The notes below the pieces were generated by a model. The model did not search any database, was not told the DNA's origin, and saw only the letters and a list, made by a program, of their open reading frames with translations. A stretch of DNA of 64,000 nt, taken from the NCBI GenBank assembly GCA_029851415.1, contig CM056742.1, positions 84,558,748 through 84,622,747 of the forward strand. The letters run 5' to 3'. This stretch comes from Eretmocerus hayati. Lineage: Eukaryota > Arthropoda > Insecta > Hymenoptera > Aphelinidae. The position numbers and the translations under genes were made by a program. Numbering within the stretch: the first letter of the stretch is position 1; each line of letters opens with the position of its first letter. Below, piece after piece: positions 22,801 to 33,950 of the stretch.

Positions 22801-25800
22801 CTAAACCATTCATAAGAGTCTTCAGGAGTACACATCAGTTAGATCTTTATCCTCACTGGAGGTTAATGAAATTGTTCTGGAAACAAAAATCTGATATATA
22901 CATAGAGCTTCTGCAGGATTTTCATTCAAAAAAAAAAAAAAAAAAGAAAAGGTTCAGGGGGGGGGGGCCAAATCCAACAGATAAATGGCGTGAAGGCCAT
23001 CATTCATAAAGAGCAAACACTACCCTATGGGTGAATTGTTATTACTCCAGATGTAGAGATTGAAGGGGATTTTTGTTCCCTCTCTCATTTTTGTCCAGAC
23101 GCCATATGTTTGCCAAACTTTTTATTCACTCAGAATGAGGGAAATTAGCGTCAATATCTGTTTCCAAAAGGCAAAGAAAAAGTTACAACTGTCTTCCAGA
23201 GGCATGACAAAATATCAAATGTTTACCTCACTTCTTTGAGAAAATACCGAGGGACTAATGTAGTGACTCACTTGAATTTTAGCGTTATACCTCCATCACC
23301 TCCTGAAAACGAACCCCATCATGAGCAGAAGCGCCATGCAGACAATTCAGTCATGAGGGACAGTTACACCATGTTAATCAAGGAAATCAAAGCACTCATG
23401 GACATCAATTCGTTGATAATCTGATGAATCACGATGCATGAGTACAATGTGTGATTCACTTCTAAGCTCGTTAGCCAATGGAGCGCACAAATGTCTGGAA
23501 TTAGAATCAGAGCACTCTGTAAAATACGGAACCTAGAATTGACACCTCTTTTTGAGTCTCTTTTAAGAAGCAATAGTTTACGTTATTGACTTCTGAGGTT
23601 TTTCGAGCCTACTGACAAGACTTGAATTCATGATGATCAAAACCTGCAAAGAAACGACGGCTCATTAATAAAAATCTCATTTGTAATCACCACTACTACT
23701 TCTATTTGTGGATCTCCAAAGTCAGTGAAAAATACCACATAATCCAAGCTTTCATAGTCGTTACTCAATCAGTAGAGTCATGGTTGTGGGTCCAAGGAAG
23801 AAATTAGCTTTGCCCAGGTATTCTGAGAATCATCTGAACAGCACAATAGCTTGTGACGGATATTTTTTTTTCTCATGCAGTCCTGTTTGCTTCTATAGGA
23901 TTAATCCGACGCAAAGGTCCCTGTAAAAATACAGAATTCTTTTATTCAGTAAAAACTCTCAATGATGAGTTTCACTTTTCTACTGCACTAGAATTTGCCT
24001 TGAACTATCTGGTGGGTTGGAGCCCCAGTCGTCTGGAGTATTCTACTTTCCACGCACTAATTCTGAATTTTATCTGAACACTCAGGTGAATAAAAAGGAC
24101 TCAAATCATCTGGGTTCCTGTAAGCCTGTGAAAATGAGAAACACCCATCACCAAGCTGGATTTCTTATGTTTGTGAAATGAAAATTACATAGCAGCAGAA
24201 TATGGCTGAAACTTGCTACTTATCTGATCTAGCCTAGTGTTGGGGGTTCTTTTGTCCACTCGCATACTGATGACAAGAACAACAATAGCATGAATATCTG
24301 GTTCAGGAATCAAAGGGAACAATATACTAAACTCCACTCTGACAGCATCATGTTCCCAAGCGGCAATGCTACACACTTGTTGCTCCAGAATCGTTTCGCA
24401 CACCTGTTACATTTATAAATCTGCGTACGCCGATCCGAATCGTACAACCTTCAGACCTCTGAAAATACACGTCTTACCAGCTATCCCATTTAAAATGAAT
24501 TCATTACCCCTAAAATTGGAATAGATGCGTTTAGCAAACGTTGCGGCGCTGCAACATCATAACAACTTCGCCACGGCGGACATTTTGATGCGCTCGCTCT
24601 CTCTCTCTCTCTATTCTACTCAAGGAAACACAGCAGCGACTCGCGTCGTCTGCTCCCTTGATTTCATACCATGCAGGCTACCTCTACAACGAGGTGACGC
24701 GTGGCATGATGCGTCGGGCGCTGAACCCCGCCTTTAAGGAAGCGAAAACTCTCACGGAACTATGATTTAAAATCCGGTGTTCTGCGTCTGCGAGTCGATT
24801 CACCGTAGTCCTCACATTTTGCTCGCGTCATTTTTTTACATTTGCGAAGCGCGGGGGACCACCCAGATAGCTCACGGACACCATTTAGTACATGGGTATA
24901 GACGCGATAACTTACACATTTTGAGTCCGCAAATTCAAAGGTTGAGCATTGAGTCTGCGCGTGTCTGAGTCGATTTTTCTCGTTTTGTTCTTGCAGATTG
25001 AGCGACCGTATGTGATAAAACTTGTACCGAAAGTTTGTGGAACGAGTTAGGACGGTATACGCGATCTTCGCATGCGTGAAGCATGGGGAAAACAGCACAC
25101 GGAACCGACATTCCAAGCCTCAATTTTTGAAAATAAGAAAAAGGGGAGTAAACGGATCGATTTGGAAATTCATTCCTGAATATAAACACGTATAGAAAGA
25201 TTTGAATAAAGTAAGTTATCGCGGTAATATTCGTACACGGATTCAAACCCCAGAACTCATTGCGTCAGTAAAAGTATTCCACCCAATCTTGTATGCACAT
25301 CATGCGCGCACCTCTATCCAAGATCTAGTGACCAGACCTGCCCTGTTAGCCCGGTGCTACAGAGTTGCGCATATGCAACAGTTTCTACACACCCTCGCAC
25401 GTCTGTTCCCTCGACGACCGTACCCATGTCACGCAAAGTCTCAGGATCTCAACTGGGTCGGTGAAAAGTCGTTGTAGGGTTTTTCGCGCATAATTTGGTC
25501 GCTCGGCGTTTATGCAGTACGAGCCTCCAGCTTCAACATTTTGAGAGTTCTCGACTTTGAAATTACCTCGCGGTCTTGCCTCAATTTTGGATTGAGGCGG
25601 CCGGACACATATCCTTTAGCACCAAGAAATCAAGATGAACCATCTTGACAATATATATATTTGTAAAAACCCCTAGATCCTGTTATCGGATCTGGCATAT
25701 TTTTGTGGTGGAATTACTCCCTTTTGAATTCAAGCCATGAGGTGTTGGAGGGCGAATGTTTGTCATACGACTAATTCACGTTTGAATAGGGCTGGGATAG

Positions 25801-26399
25801 CGGGACCGTGCATGCTTAATGATCCGAAGCTTGTTTCTGTAAGGGAAATAGTTAATCCGTAAACACCAAATTTTGCTCATCACTACTCTCGTGTCTTGTC
25901 CCACTATACAGTCCGTGGCACTCAAGGAACGAAATGATTCAGAGATCTGGGTTAGCGAGACCGCATATGGTTCAAGGGTCTGGGGCTGTAAAACCCAGAT
26001 AACACTCAGACGCGAGTTCTAGCATTGCACCAGCTTGTGTCTCCTCCTTGTTCCAAACAGGGAGGTGATTTGCGTCAAATGCCTCTCTGCGTGTCACTGA
26101 GTCACCATTTGCAGTAATTTGTAAAAGGTATTACGTGTTTCTCTGATGTCACCCAATTTTTCGGTTATCGCGAAACGCGTGACCAGCATTGTATCATTTT
26201 TGTTCCGAGTGCCAACGGACCTGTTTTGCTCAACTTCAGAGTTTTAGTCCTGGACCAGAATAAATTGATACACCCGGCGATACAAATAACATCACCCTAT
26301 CTTGAATGGAAATATGGTATTCGAAACGGGCAAAAACTTCTGGGAACTTCTATACCAAAAATCTTCAAATCCTTGAGGAGACCCTTATCAAAACTTGGG
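19885..26399 (+). other. Long leader of the giant element, no recognised gene
   Basis: About 6.5 kb between the leader ORF and the degenerate repeats, without a convincing ATG frame. Frames such as 20668-21090 and 24760-25116 have no recognisable domains. A long A-run followed by an 11-base G-run lies near 22,928-22,967. I found no internal LTR pair or inverted termini that would mark a nested insertion. Confidence 0.5.
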
Positions 26400-29282
26400 A
26401 ACGGGGTCACAGATTCCTCGCTCCCCAACCTTATGGGCTAATTGTACTACAACTTTGTGTAGAGAAAATAAATTTGCACAGAGTCTATCATTCCAATTAT
26501 TGGCGAAGTCCGGAAATTTAAAAATCCGTGTTACAGGAGTCAAACCCGGACCTGAGTCAGCGGTTCGAAGAAAATCTTTCGAGTCTCTCCGTAATACGTT
26601 TCAGTTGTTCCCGGGCTGTAGCCACTAGAAACCCATTTGCACAAACTCTATCAATTGAAATATTAACAAAATTTGAATTTTGAAGTCTCTGACGTTTTGG
26701 GTTTTTGATGGTTGTTGTCTGGCGAGAAATCCTAATGCGATGAGACTATATGACTCTGAAGTTCATGTTTAGATGATTGGAATCGGAAACCCATGCTCTG
26801 AACAGATATTTTCCTTTTACTTTGTCTTTTTTTTACTGAGTATCTCATGGAATATTTTTTATTCACGAACTTAACATTCCGCCTTTCATGTCGACCACTA
26901 AGAATCGAGGAATTACAATAGGGATCTAATCGCGTAGATTTGACCTAGTACCGACATTTCCACTCAAATTGCTCAGCCATAGATTTTGCAATTGCAAACC
27001 TGGTACTACAAATATTCAGGAGCTAAAAGAAGCAACCTCGGTACCGCGCAAGTCAAATAAATCGATATTTTCTTTTCTGTCTTTCTCTTCTCTTTCCAAC
27101 TCTCACAAATTCGCCCACATTTGTGTGTAATACGTTGATCAAATCTCAATACACCTTCACCTGAACTTGCGTAAGCATCCGATCCACGAATCATAAAATA
27201 TCAGTCCCTGATTTTATCCGTCTTCGGCTCAGGTTGACTATGAATTTCAGAAGACAGGTCTATCCATTGAAATCATGAATCTTTTTGGGACTATTGCCCA
27301 TTGTTCATTCATTCTTTACCATCGTGTGCAGAGAAGGTAGGCGGCTCCGCCATAGCGTCTGTTCTCGGTTGCTGGGAGAAACGAAATCCCATTTGTCGGC
27401 CCTAAGAAACCCAGTTCGCAAAAATTTCCAACTTTCGGAGACCGACCCTGCGTCAGATCTGAGACCCGACCTGGATGTTCGTGATCCTCGAATCAAGTGT
27501 TGTAATTGTACTCTCTCTGTTAATACGAAAACTTAATTTGCGCAACATACCCGTAGGCAAAATGTTTGAAAATTCATCGAAACAAAGTTTTTGGAACCCA
27601 ACTCCAACTCACATAGCTCCGGCTGGAATTTTCAGGATTACGAGTACAGAACGAATAACTACACGCAACTGGTATCTTATGTCTCATGCCTAGTTATCAG
27701 TCACGCGTATACCAACTTTATGCTTTTGGTGTCACACAGACTAACGGATTTTTGTTGCGGACGTTTGTGAGGGTGTGCTGAGATGGGAATCGCGTAACAA
27801 ACGAGAACTTCCATCAAAACTGGTCTAATCACATACGCATTTATGTCTGATGGAGAAAAACAGGAACTCGATAATTTTATATTGAGCTAAAGCTCATCGA
27901 ACCGACACAGCGTTACGCAAGATTTTAACTGGGTATTAGGTCCAAAGTATTGCCGATCGTCTGAAATTCAAACAAATTCCTCATGATAGATCGTCCTATT
28001 GCGATCCTTCGTTTTGTTTGTCTCCTTGCACATTGTTCAGTCATTTTTACATTTGCGCACAGAGAGTATTACGAGCTTCACTGATAGTATCCGTTTTCAA
28101 CCATAGAGAAACGTATGTCTCTAATTTGTAACAGTATTTGACCCAGATCACCAGAATTTTCAACTTTTTGAGACCGACCTTAAGGTAGATCTAGAATCTG
28201 GTTCGGGGGCTGTTGACTCTCGCATCACTTGTTTCAATCGTACTCGCCTTATTGATATAAAATCCCAATTTGCGCAAAAAAAATCTGTGCGCAAATCGTT
28301 CGAAAATTGACAAAACAAAATTTATGGCGTCCAACTCTGAGTCACTTCAACTCCAACTAAGATTTTGCAAGATAACGAGTATAGAATGAACTATTACACG
28401 CGACTTTCATTGCTGTTAATATCATATATCATCTGTTTATCCATCAGTTACGCGTGTACCAATTTCGTGCTTTCAACATTACGCAAGTTGGCAAATTTTT
28501 GTTGCGGACGTCTATAACCGACCACGAGACGGAGACCTCATCACACAACCATAAAAAGAAGCGAGCTCAGTTATCTTAAACGAATTGGCACAACGTCGCG
28601 TACTGTTTTGATGTGACCCGCGAGTACAAACTGTTGTCTACCAATTGAGTTTAAACGAAAACTCCAAGGATGGGTCGTTTTGTGGAAATCCTTTGTTTTC
28701 TTTGCCTCCTCGCGTATTGTTTTGCCATCATCTACGTCTGTATGCAAAGAGTACTACTTGCCCCACTGATAGTGTCTGTTTTCAGTTGCCGTGAAAATTG
28801 ATTGTTGTAACTCTCAATTTGGAGAGCCCAGATCACACTGTCGCAACAAGTTTCTAAACTCCACCTGCGAAAACACCAATAAGAATTACAGGCCTGATAA
28901 CTAGGCCATTTTAATTCTGGTCACACTTCATGATCAAGTATCCGAAAAACGTAACAGTTTTTTTTTAAGAGAGGTCTAACCCAACACATTAAATTTGTAG
29001 AGCCCCACCTTACCTCAAACTGGGATCCGAACTGAGAGTGTTCGGAATAACGACGATATCCTCGAATTGTACTCAGGCTTCCCCCATCAAAACACTATTT
29101 GCACAAGAGTTGTTTCACTGATTCAACATAATAAGATCAAGAGAAAACTTTCGGGTTGAAAGGCTAACTTACTATCATCCAAGCTAGATTGCTTGAAACA
29201 ACGCGCGAAAACTCGTCATCCTGCACCCAGATTGGCACTCTTTGATTGTTTAAAAGAACAGTTGACGCCAAAAAATAGCCTC
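26400..29282 (+). repeat. Degenerate ~0.7-kb tandem repeats upstream of the accessory genes
   Basis: Landmarks recur in order: ATTGTTC.(G/T)TCAT.. near 27,299 and 28,031 with a relative near 28,714; a TCTGTTTTCAGTTGC-like block near 27,358, 28,089 and 28,778; TTGTA(A/C)T...AATTTGCGCAA near 27,497 and 28,230; and TTTTTGTTGCGGACG near 27,750 and 28,495. Weaker relatives of the AATTGTACT block occur near 26,440, 29,060 and 30,430, the last between two accessory gene modules. The repeats therefore look like gene-flanking modules whose coding part has been lost. Confidence 0.6.
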
Positions 29283-29627
29283 ATGGCGCCACGAGCTATC
29301 CCGTCTGAACATTCACCGGAACTTAGTAGAACTCAAGTCTTAAACCGGGAACTTTTCCAAGCGTTTTGCGTCAAGCTACACCCGCGAGTGACATACTTCC
29401 TCATCGATACCGATTCCAGAGAAGTACACTGCAGCATTTGTATGAGCACTAGGGCCGAGTTAGATTTTTTGTACGAGTATTATCAGCACGATTTACATGA
29501 AACTTTCACTTTTTACACTGAGAACCTACTGTGTAGTTTCTGCAATGGCCCAGTAACTCAAGTAGAGCCAGTGATTAACTGTGCCGATTGTTTCGCTCTA
29601 CTATTCGATCGAGGATCTCGCATTTGA
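29283..29627 (+). CDS. Accessory protein A1, Cys-pair zinc-finger-like (114 aa)
   Basis: Starts at ATG 29283; the frame is open upstream without an ATG. Three Cys pairs are visible: CSIC, CSFC and CADC, with HCSIC and LLCSFCNG spaced about 40 residues apart, consistent with treble-clef or ribbon-type zinc binding. The same layout recurs downstream at 30714-30977 (CNSC, CSAC, CIEC) and more loosely in two ORFs at 32.7-33.3 kb. It overlaps the frame of the next ORF by about 40 bases before that ORF's ATG. Function unknown; such small Cys-pair proteins in retroelements could bind RNA or host factors (inference). Confidence 0.55.
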   Translation: MAPRAIPSEHSPELSRTQVLNRELFQAFCVKLHPRVTYFLIDTDSREVHCSICMSTRAELDFLYEYYQHDLHETFTFYTENLLCSFCNGPVTQVEPVINCADCFALLFDRGSRI

Positions 29628-29749
29628 GTACTCCTACGTGGGATCGATTCCCCACAAATGCTACCGGGCAAACGTCATCAAACATCGGTCACCCCCAACA
29701 TTTCGTCCACATTCCTCTCTCCAATTCAGTTAACGCCCATGAATCGGTT

Positions 29750-30244
29750 ATGCTTAGACTAATTGAAAAACTAACATCGGAACTGAGGGACAAAACTCAT
29801 TTGGCTGTTTCAGTGGGTAAACGAGAACGTGAACACAAACAACGCAAGGCAGATCGTTTACTTGCCAAACAATACGGGGTAGAATTCCCTGACCGCCTGC
29901 TGAGAGAGCCGAGTTCTTGGCGGAAAAACACCAGAAAAGGAAAAGCCCAAAGAATTCGAGAAAAACTAATAAAATTGGAAAAGGAAGAGAAACTAATAGA
30001 CATCGGAATAAGAACCTCAACGGGCATTACTCAACCGCTTCGCGACGAAAGCCCCGATAGAGAATGCTGTGTTAAATGTAAAAGCAACGAAAAGTGTCGC
30101 GATTGTGTTACCCGAGCCGTGCTGTCTATGAAAATCCCAAGGAAAGAGGAAAAGGAAGCAGTGAATGAGTTGATGAATGGAAAACTATTCAAGTGCGACA
30201 GCGACATATTTCGAAAATTCATCCTCGAGTCATGGAAAAATTAA
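29750..30244 (+). CDS. Accessory protein B1, basic with a Cys cluster (164 aa)
   Basis: The frame is open from before 29,600, but the first ATG is at 29750. The N-terminal half is very basic and probably helical (KREREHKQRKADRLLAKQYG, then SWRKNTRKGKAQRIREKL). The middle has CCVKC...KCRDC, a four-Cys cluster, then a conserved tail SMKIPRKEEKEAVNELMNG and FRKFILESW. A close paralogue at 31201-31629 shares WRKN.+.GK.QR+R.+, the CRxC element and RKFIL.(S/D)W. Nucleic-acid binding is plausible from the basic helix and zinc cluster but not shown. Confidence 0.6.
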   Translation: MLRLIEKLTSELRDKTHLAVSVGKREREHKQRKADRLLAKQYGVEFPDRLLREPSSWRKNTRKGKAQRIREKLIKLEKEEKLIDIGIRTSTGITQPLRDESPDRECCVKCKSNEKCRDCVTRAVLSMKIPRKEEKEAVNELMNGKLFKCDSDIFRKFILESWKN

Positions 30245-30710
30245 TTACGCTTTTAATTGAAGAATTCTATTTTATTCAACCGATCATTGTTATGTGTAAG
30301 AAACAACTGTGACAGTTCATAACCTCTCTTTTGAAATATTAAAATACTTTTCAAGCCTACACGCAGTAAGACCTTATTGAAGCCAGAGATCCAGCCCAAC
30401 CATTCTTCGTTTTCCAACCGTATGTTCCAATTGTACTTCGCTTATAAATGTCAACTCTTAATTTACACAAAAACTATTTCCAAGAATTGAGTTTCAAATT
30501 AGCCTAAAAACAAGTTCTTTGTTAACCCCGAGCTGAGATATTGAAAAATTCTTTTTTCGGAGACTTGTAAGTTGTGCCATTTTTCTTTCTTACAATTGAT
30601 TGCAACGAATGACTCAGTTTCTTGTCCCACTTGGAGTTATCTTCTTGAAGTCTTTAATCATGACGTGGCGCAAGAATTTTCCTAACAGTTTCAATGGAGA
30701 CGAGCAAACA
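30245..30710 (+). other. Spacer between accessory modules
   Basis: Non-coding. It includes an AATTGTACT...AATTTACACAA block near 30,430 that matches the degenerate leader repeats. Confidence 0.5.
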
Positions 30711-30713
30711 TAG

Positions 30714-30977
30714 ACTGATTCTCCCCAACCATCATCGACTTTTTGCATTATTTCACAACCAGGCGTAGAGTATTTTTGCATCAACGATTTAACTCATAAA
30801 GTCTATTGTAATTCGTGTATCAATGTTCAAAATAACCAGAGATCGTTATACAATCAATATCATCGAAACATGCACGTAACAATAGACTTCCGAGTAGAAA
30901 ACTGGGTTTGTAGTGCTTGTGATAGATTCGTCACCAGTGTCGCCCCATCGATTCATTGTATTGAGTGCGTTGATTGA
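30714..30977 (+). CDS. Accessory protein A2, Cys-pair paralogue of A1 (exon or decayed)
   Basis: A frame opens after a TAG at 30711-30713 and ends with TGA at 30975-30977. It encodes YCNSC, VCSAC and HCIEC in the same order and spacing as A1, with YNQYHRNMH matching A1's YEYYQHDLH. There is no ATG before the first Cys pair. A pyrimidine-rich stretch ending ACAACCAG at 30755-30762 could be a splice acceptor, or an ATG frame from 30694 could once have been joined before a shift. Intactness is uncertain. Confidence 0.5.
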   Translation, partial: TDSPQPSSTFCIISQPGVEYFCINDLTHKVYCNSCINVQNNQRSLYNQYHRNMHVTIDFRVENWVCSACDRFVTSVAPSIHCIECVD

Positions 30978-31200
30978 CACTAGCTTCAGATCGTTTGAAA
31001 TCCAGTTACCGCAAAGTTTGATGGGCCGCGCTTACAAAGAAAAACCTAGCCTCTCGTCCGTTCAAATTTCCCACTCCCTTCGTACCGCTCCTTTGCTTTG
31101 ACAACTTCTGTAGTCGTCAGGTTAGTTTAGTATTTCATTAAATATCAATTGTTCACAAGACCTGGGAGCTGACAAACGAAAAACACCTTGGAATGTTACA

Positions 31201-31629
31201 GTGAGCAAGCAAGCGTTTGACTGGAAACAGATGGAAACAGACCAACAATTAGCTAGGCAATGCGGGATACAATTTCCCGGATGGCAATCAGAAAAGCCCA
31301 GAATTTGGCGCAAAAATAAGAAGCCCGGGAAAATGCAACGGCTTCGCAAGAGAATGCAAGCTTTGAATCACGTTGAAAAATTAATTGATATGGGAATCTG
31401 GCAACCAAAGCCCATCAGAAACGAGATTCCTGCAAAGCAACCAAATTGTCCGGAGTGTAAAGTCGATGGAAAGTGTCGTGAATGTATGAACAAAATATTT
31501 CTATCACTAAAAATTCCACGCATGCGCGATAAGAGACGTTTGAACGAACTTATGTATGGAATGAAGATCAAGGGCGACGAACAAATACTTCGAAAATTCA
31601 TACTTCAGGATTGGACAAGAGCTGATTAA
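31201..31629 (+). CDS. Accessory protein B2, basic with a Cys cluster (paralogue of B1)
   Basis: The open frame of ~142 codons has no N-terminal ATG and starts in frame at GTG. GTTACAG directly before it would suit a splice acceptor. It contains RIWRKNKKPGKMQRLRKRM, NCPECK...KCRECM, SLKIPRMRDKRRLNELM and LRKFILQDW, matching B1 block for block. Together A1-B1 and A2-B2 show a two-gene unit duplicated in tandem about 1.4 kb apart. B2 is shorter at the N-terminus. Confidence 0.55.
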   Translation: MSKQAFDWKQMETDQQLARQCGIQFPGWQSEKPRIWRKNKKPGKMQRLRKRMQALNHVEKLIDMGIWQPKPIRNEIPAKQPNCPECKVDGKCRECMNKIFLSLKIPRMRDKRRLNELMYGMKIKGDEQILRKFILQDWTRAD

Positions 31630-31778
31630 ATTTCATTTTTGTTTACCATTATAAGAGCAATTGTAATTTCTTTAATCTCGAAAGTTTGAATAAACGCATC
31701 TGTCACATATCACTCATTCACCGGAATCAAATAAAACTCAATTGAACAATACCTTGGTTATGTAGACGTTCTTTCGAA

Positions 31779-32087
31779 ATGTATCCTCCCACTAATAAAA
31801 TAGTCATACGATCAATTGATGAAATCAATCGGACAGTTTGGAGAGCTGAATCCGTATTGAGGTCAAGAAACCGCCTATTTTATCGGCCCCAAATTGTAAA
31901 GTTACTGACTTCCTCTCGAACCATAGAAAACGACATTAATGATTTTCAGAAGATGATACGAACTTTCCATCGAGAGCTAAAGTTTTTGGAAGAAATTGAA
32001 ATGAATTGTAGACAACTAACTGCCAAATACGACGATATTTTAGATGATTTGTGCCAAGGACTCTCCAAACTAAGTATATCGAAATAA
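31779..32087 (+). CDS. Small predicted-helical accessory ORF (102 aa)
   Basis: ATG at 31779. The sequence is rich in charged and hydrophobic residues in heptad-like spacing (IENDINDFQKMIRTFHRELKF, FLEEIEMNC), suggesting a coiled coil. No Cys pairs and no known domain. The next ORF starts 10 bases downstream of its stop, so the two may be read from one message. Similar length and helicity suggest the two ORFs are related, but identity is too low to be sure. Confidence 0.45.
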   Translation: MYPPTNKIVIRSIDEINRTVWRAESVLRSRNRLFYRPQIVKLLTSSRTIENDINDFQKMIRTFHRELKFLEEIEMNCRQLTAKYDDILDDLCQGLSKLSISK

Positions 32088-32097
32088 CATCATTAAA

Positions 32098-32466
32098 ATG
32101 TCGCTCCGACGTCGAGTCATTCTACCCGCATTCTGCGAGGACTATCGCGAAGAGATAGAAGAAAGATTAACCGCCATAGACGAACACCATGATTTAATTA
32201 CTGAATACTGCACTTTACTGGAAATAAGGCATGAAAAGGCCCTAAGAAAGATTCGACATTTAGAGCAGAACCTTGCTACTTTAGAATCAGCCCAGAAAGA
32301 ATTATTGCCGAAGTATTTAAGATTGCGAGAGCTGTTGAGCAAGCAGGGTGTCACCATTTCCGAGCTGACAACAAAGTTCGAATCACTTAAGATAAAATAC
32401 CCTAGTGAATTTCCCGAAATCCACACTAACCCACCTTCCTTATCTCTTAATATTCAGAAAGATTGA
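32098..32466 (+). CDS. Small coiled-coil accessory ORF (122 aa)
   Basis: ATG at 32098. Long amphipathic stretches (EDYREEIEERLTAIDEHHDLI, KALRKIRHLEQNLATLESAQ, LPKYLRLRELLSKQG) predict a coiled coil over most of the protein, followed by a Pro/Ser-rich tail. No signal peptide or membrane segment. It follows the 102-aa ORF by 10 bases. Function unknown; oligomerisation is the only property I would infer. Confidence 0.45.
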   Translation: MSLRRRVILPAFCEDYREEIEERLTAIDEHHDLITEYCTLLEIRHEKALRKIRHLEQNLATLESAQKELLPKYLRLRELLSKQGVTISELTTKFESLKIKYPSEFPEIHTNPPSLSLNIQKD

Positions 32467-32683
32467 TGAAATTTTTCGGAGTTTTCGAAATTCGGCGATT
32501 CCGAGAATTTAAAAATAGTACGTAAACCAGGCCGATTCCTGACGCCAGCATTTTGGTGTGCTTGCAGGTAAATCAATAGAATCAAATACGATGGTACGCT
32601 GTTAGCAGCTCGCCACACCCAACAACTACTGCGACTTCTCCATCAATGCTATAGTTTAGTTTCTTTTATTATTGATTCATTAT

Positions 32684-32995
32684 ATGTCGACCACGCCTTT
32701 CTGCAACAACTTCATAACATTGAACTGGCATCAAAGAAAAGTCTTGTGTTCCAACAGATATTCAGAGGCCACTCAGTTCGTAATACAGGCCGACACCGAC
32801 ACTACACTCTGTCGCCAATGTTTTGAACGTAAACATCCGCATCCAGTTTGGCAACCCACTCACTCGGTCCAAAAACATTTATGCATAGCTCAACCTTTAA
32901 CATGCAGTAACTGCGATAAACGTTTAATTATAGCGAAGTCGATTTCGAGACAGCCCATCGAACTACTTAAAACTGTCGTAATTTTACCCGAATAA
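32684..32995 (+). CDS. Accessory Cys-pair protein (103 aa)
   Basis: First ATG at 32684. It contains LCRQC and TCSNC, spaced about 37 residues apart, plus scattered Cys and His. The layout is reminiscent of A1 and A2 (two or three CxxC pairs with a helical insert), though similarity outside the Cys pairs is weak. It is followed 14 bases later by another Cys-pair ORF. Unknown function. Confidence 0.45.
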   Translation: MSTTPFCNNFITLNWHQRKVLCSNRYSEATQFVIQADTDTTLCRQCFERKHPHPVWQPTHSVQKHLCIAQPLTCSNCDKRLIIAKSISRQPIELLKTVVILPE

Positions 32996-33009
32996 CATTC
33001 TGCCTCTGA

Positions 33010-33285
33010 ATGGCACGTCGTTTATCTCGATTGTCGTTTGGAAGACCCTGTTCGTGCGGTGAGAGTTGCTTGTACGTCTGGGGATATTACAAGGGAAAAA
33101 CCAGTTCAAAGTTATACTGCCGGGAGTGTGTGTTGAACGAGAACACGATAATAGTCGAAACTCTTAAAGAGGTATTCAACTTTTATTGCTGCTTTTATTC
33201 AGTACGGGACGTCGTAACCTGTGATGCCTGCCAGCGCCCTCTTGTACCTTTGACCACAGACTATCCGTGCGACATAGCCATATGA
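33010..33285 (+). CDS. Accessory Cys-pair protein (91 aa), stop-start coupled to the next gene
   Basis: ATG at 33010. It contains PCSCGESC, YCREC and TCDAC, again a treble-clef-like spacing. Its TGA (33283-33285) overlaps the ATG of the next gene (33282-33284) as ATGA, the arrangement used for termination-reinitiation in compact viral and retroelement messages. Related in layout to the preceding ORF and to A1/A2. Confidence 0.5.
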   Translation: MARRLSRLSFGRPCSCGESCLYVWGYYKGKTSSKLYCRECVLNENTIIVETLKEVFNFYCCFYSVRDVVTCDACQRPLVPLTTDYPCDIAI

Positions 33286-33896
33286 GCGACCAAATACTTG
33301 ACATACCCATCCGAGCACACGCTTTTGCGGAAGAAATTTTTGATCTCCACTATAGTCTAGCTTTATTGCTCCACAAAGGATTGAATCATTATCACCAGCT
33401 CTCTTGTCGCATTTATGTATGGGTTCATGAGTTAGGACCGTATGAACGTGGCGTGGTTGATGCTCCACACGCCGGCCGTTGGGAATTCATATACCTCGGA
33501 AATAGACGAGTAACTCCGAGAACGCTGACGCGGCTACCATCTGAGTTCAATTTTTACTACGCGCTTCGTCTCTTAGAAGTAGAGAATTTTGTTCTTTCTT
33601 CCTGGATAAAAAGAGATTCTTACGGTTATTTTTTGGACGACGACACTATTTTTGCATCAAACGACTCGCACGCGACGTCGTGCCCTTTTCTGGACCCACT
33701 TCCCCAGGGCCGTATACTGGCCGCGAACAGAGTAATCCTACAAGTTGCTAAAGGAATCCGCGAGGGACAAAACGTTGTGCCGGGACTCAGAAACCTATAC
33801 GATCTAGAAAATGCACGAACGTGGTTCCGACAGGCGATGCTAGCCAACGACAGACACAGGATTGCTATCCGTCGAAGAGCATCACGGAAAACATAA
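33282..33896 (+). CDS. Accessory family C, member 1 (204 aa)
   Basis: Start chosen at ATG 33282, which overlaps the upstream stop. Family C features: an N-terminal helix with LHYSLALLLHKGL; a strand-rich core with IYVWVHE; GRWEFIYLGNRRVTPRT; WIKRDSYGYFLDDDTIF; SCPFLDPLP; and a C-terminal motif W.RQAMLANDR. Member 2, directly downstream, shares these in order (GRWIEFIELTGRKI, WLREDNFGFFIDEHTLF, GCPFLQPYP, W.ARVIHANN). I do not recognise a domain. No signal peptide or membrane segment. Confidence 0.6.
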   Translation: MSDQILDIPIRAHAFAEEIFDLHYSLALLLHKGLNHYHQLSCRIYVWVHELGPYERGVVDAPHAGRWEFIYLGNRRVTPRTLTRLPSEFNFYYALRLLEVENFVLSSWIKRDSYGYFLDDDTIFASNDSHATSCPFLDPLPQGRILAANRVILQVAKGIREGQNVVPGLRNLYDLENARTWFRQAMLANDRHRIAIRRRASRKT

Positions 33897-33950
33897 ATCA
33901 AAAAAAACCCATAGAGCCACCCACAAGCCCGAATCCCGTCCCCGGCATTG

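Noticed and set aside
29193..29627. Start of accessory A1 at 29193
   Set aside because: That codon is TTG; the first ATG is at 29283. The same correction was applied to the ORFs at 29588, 32672, 33267, 33948, 34662, 36719 and 58277.
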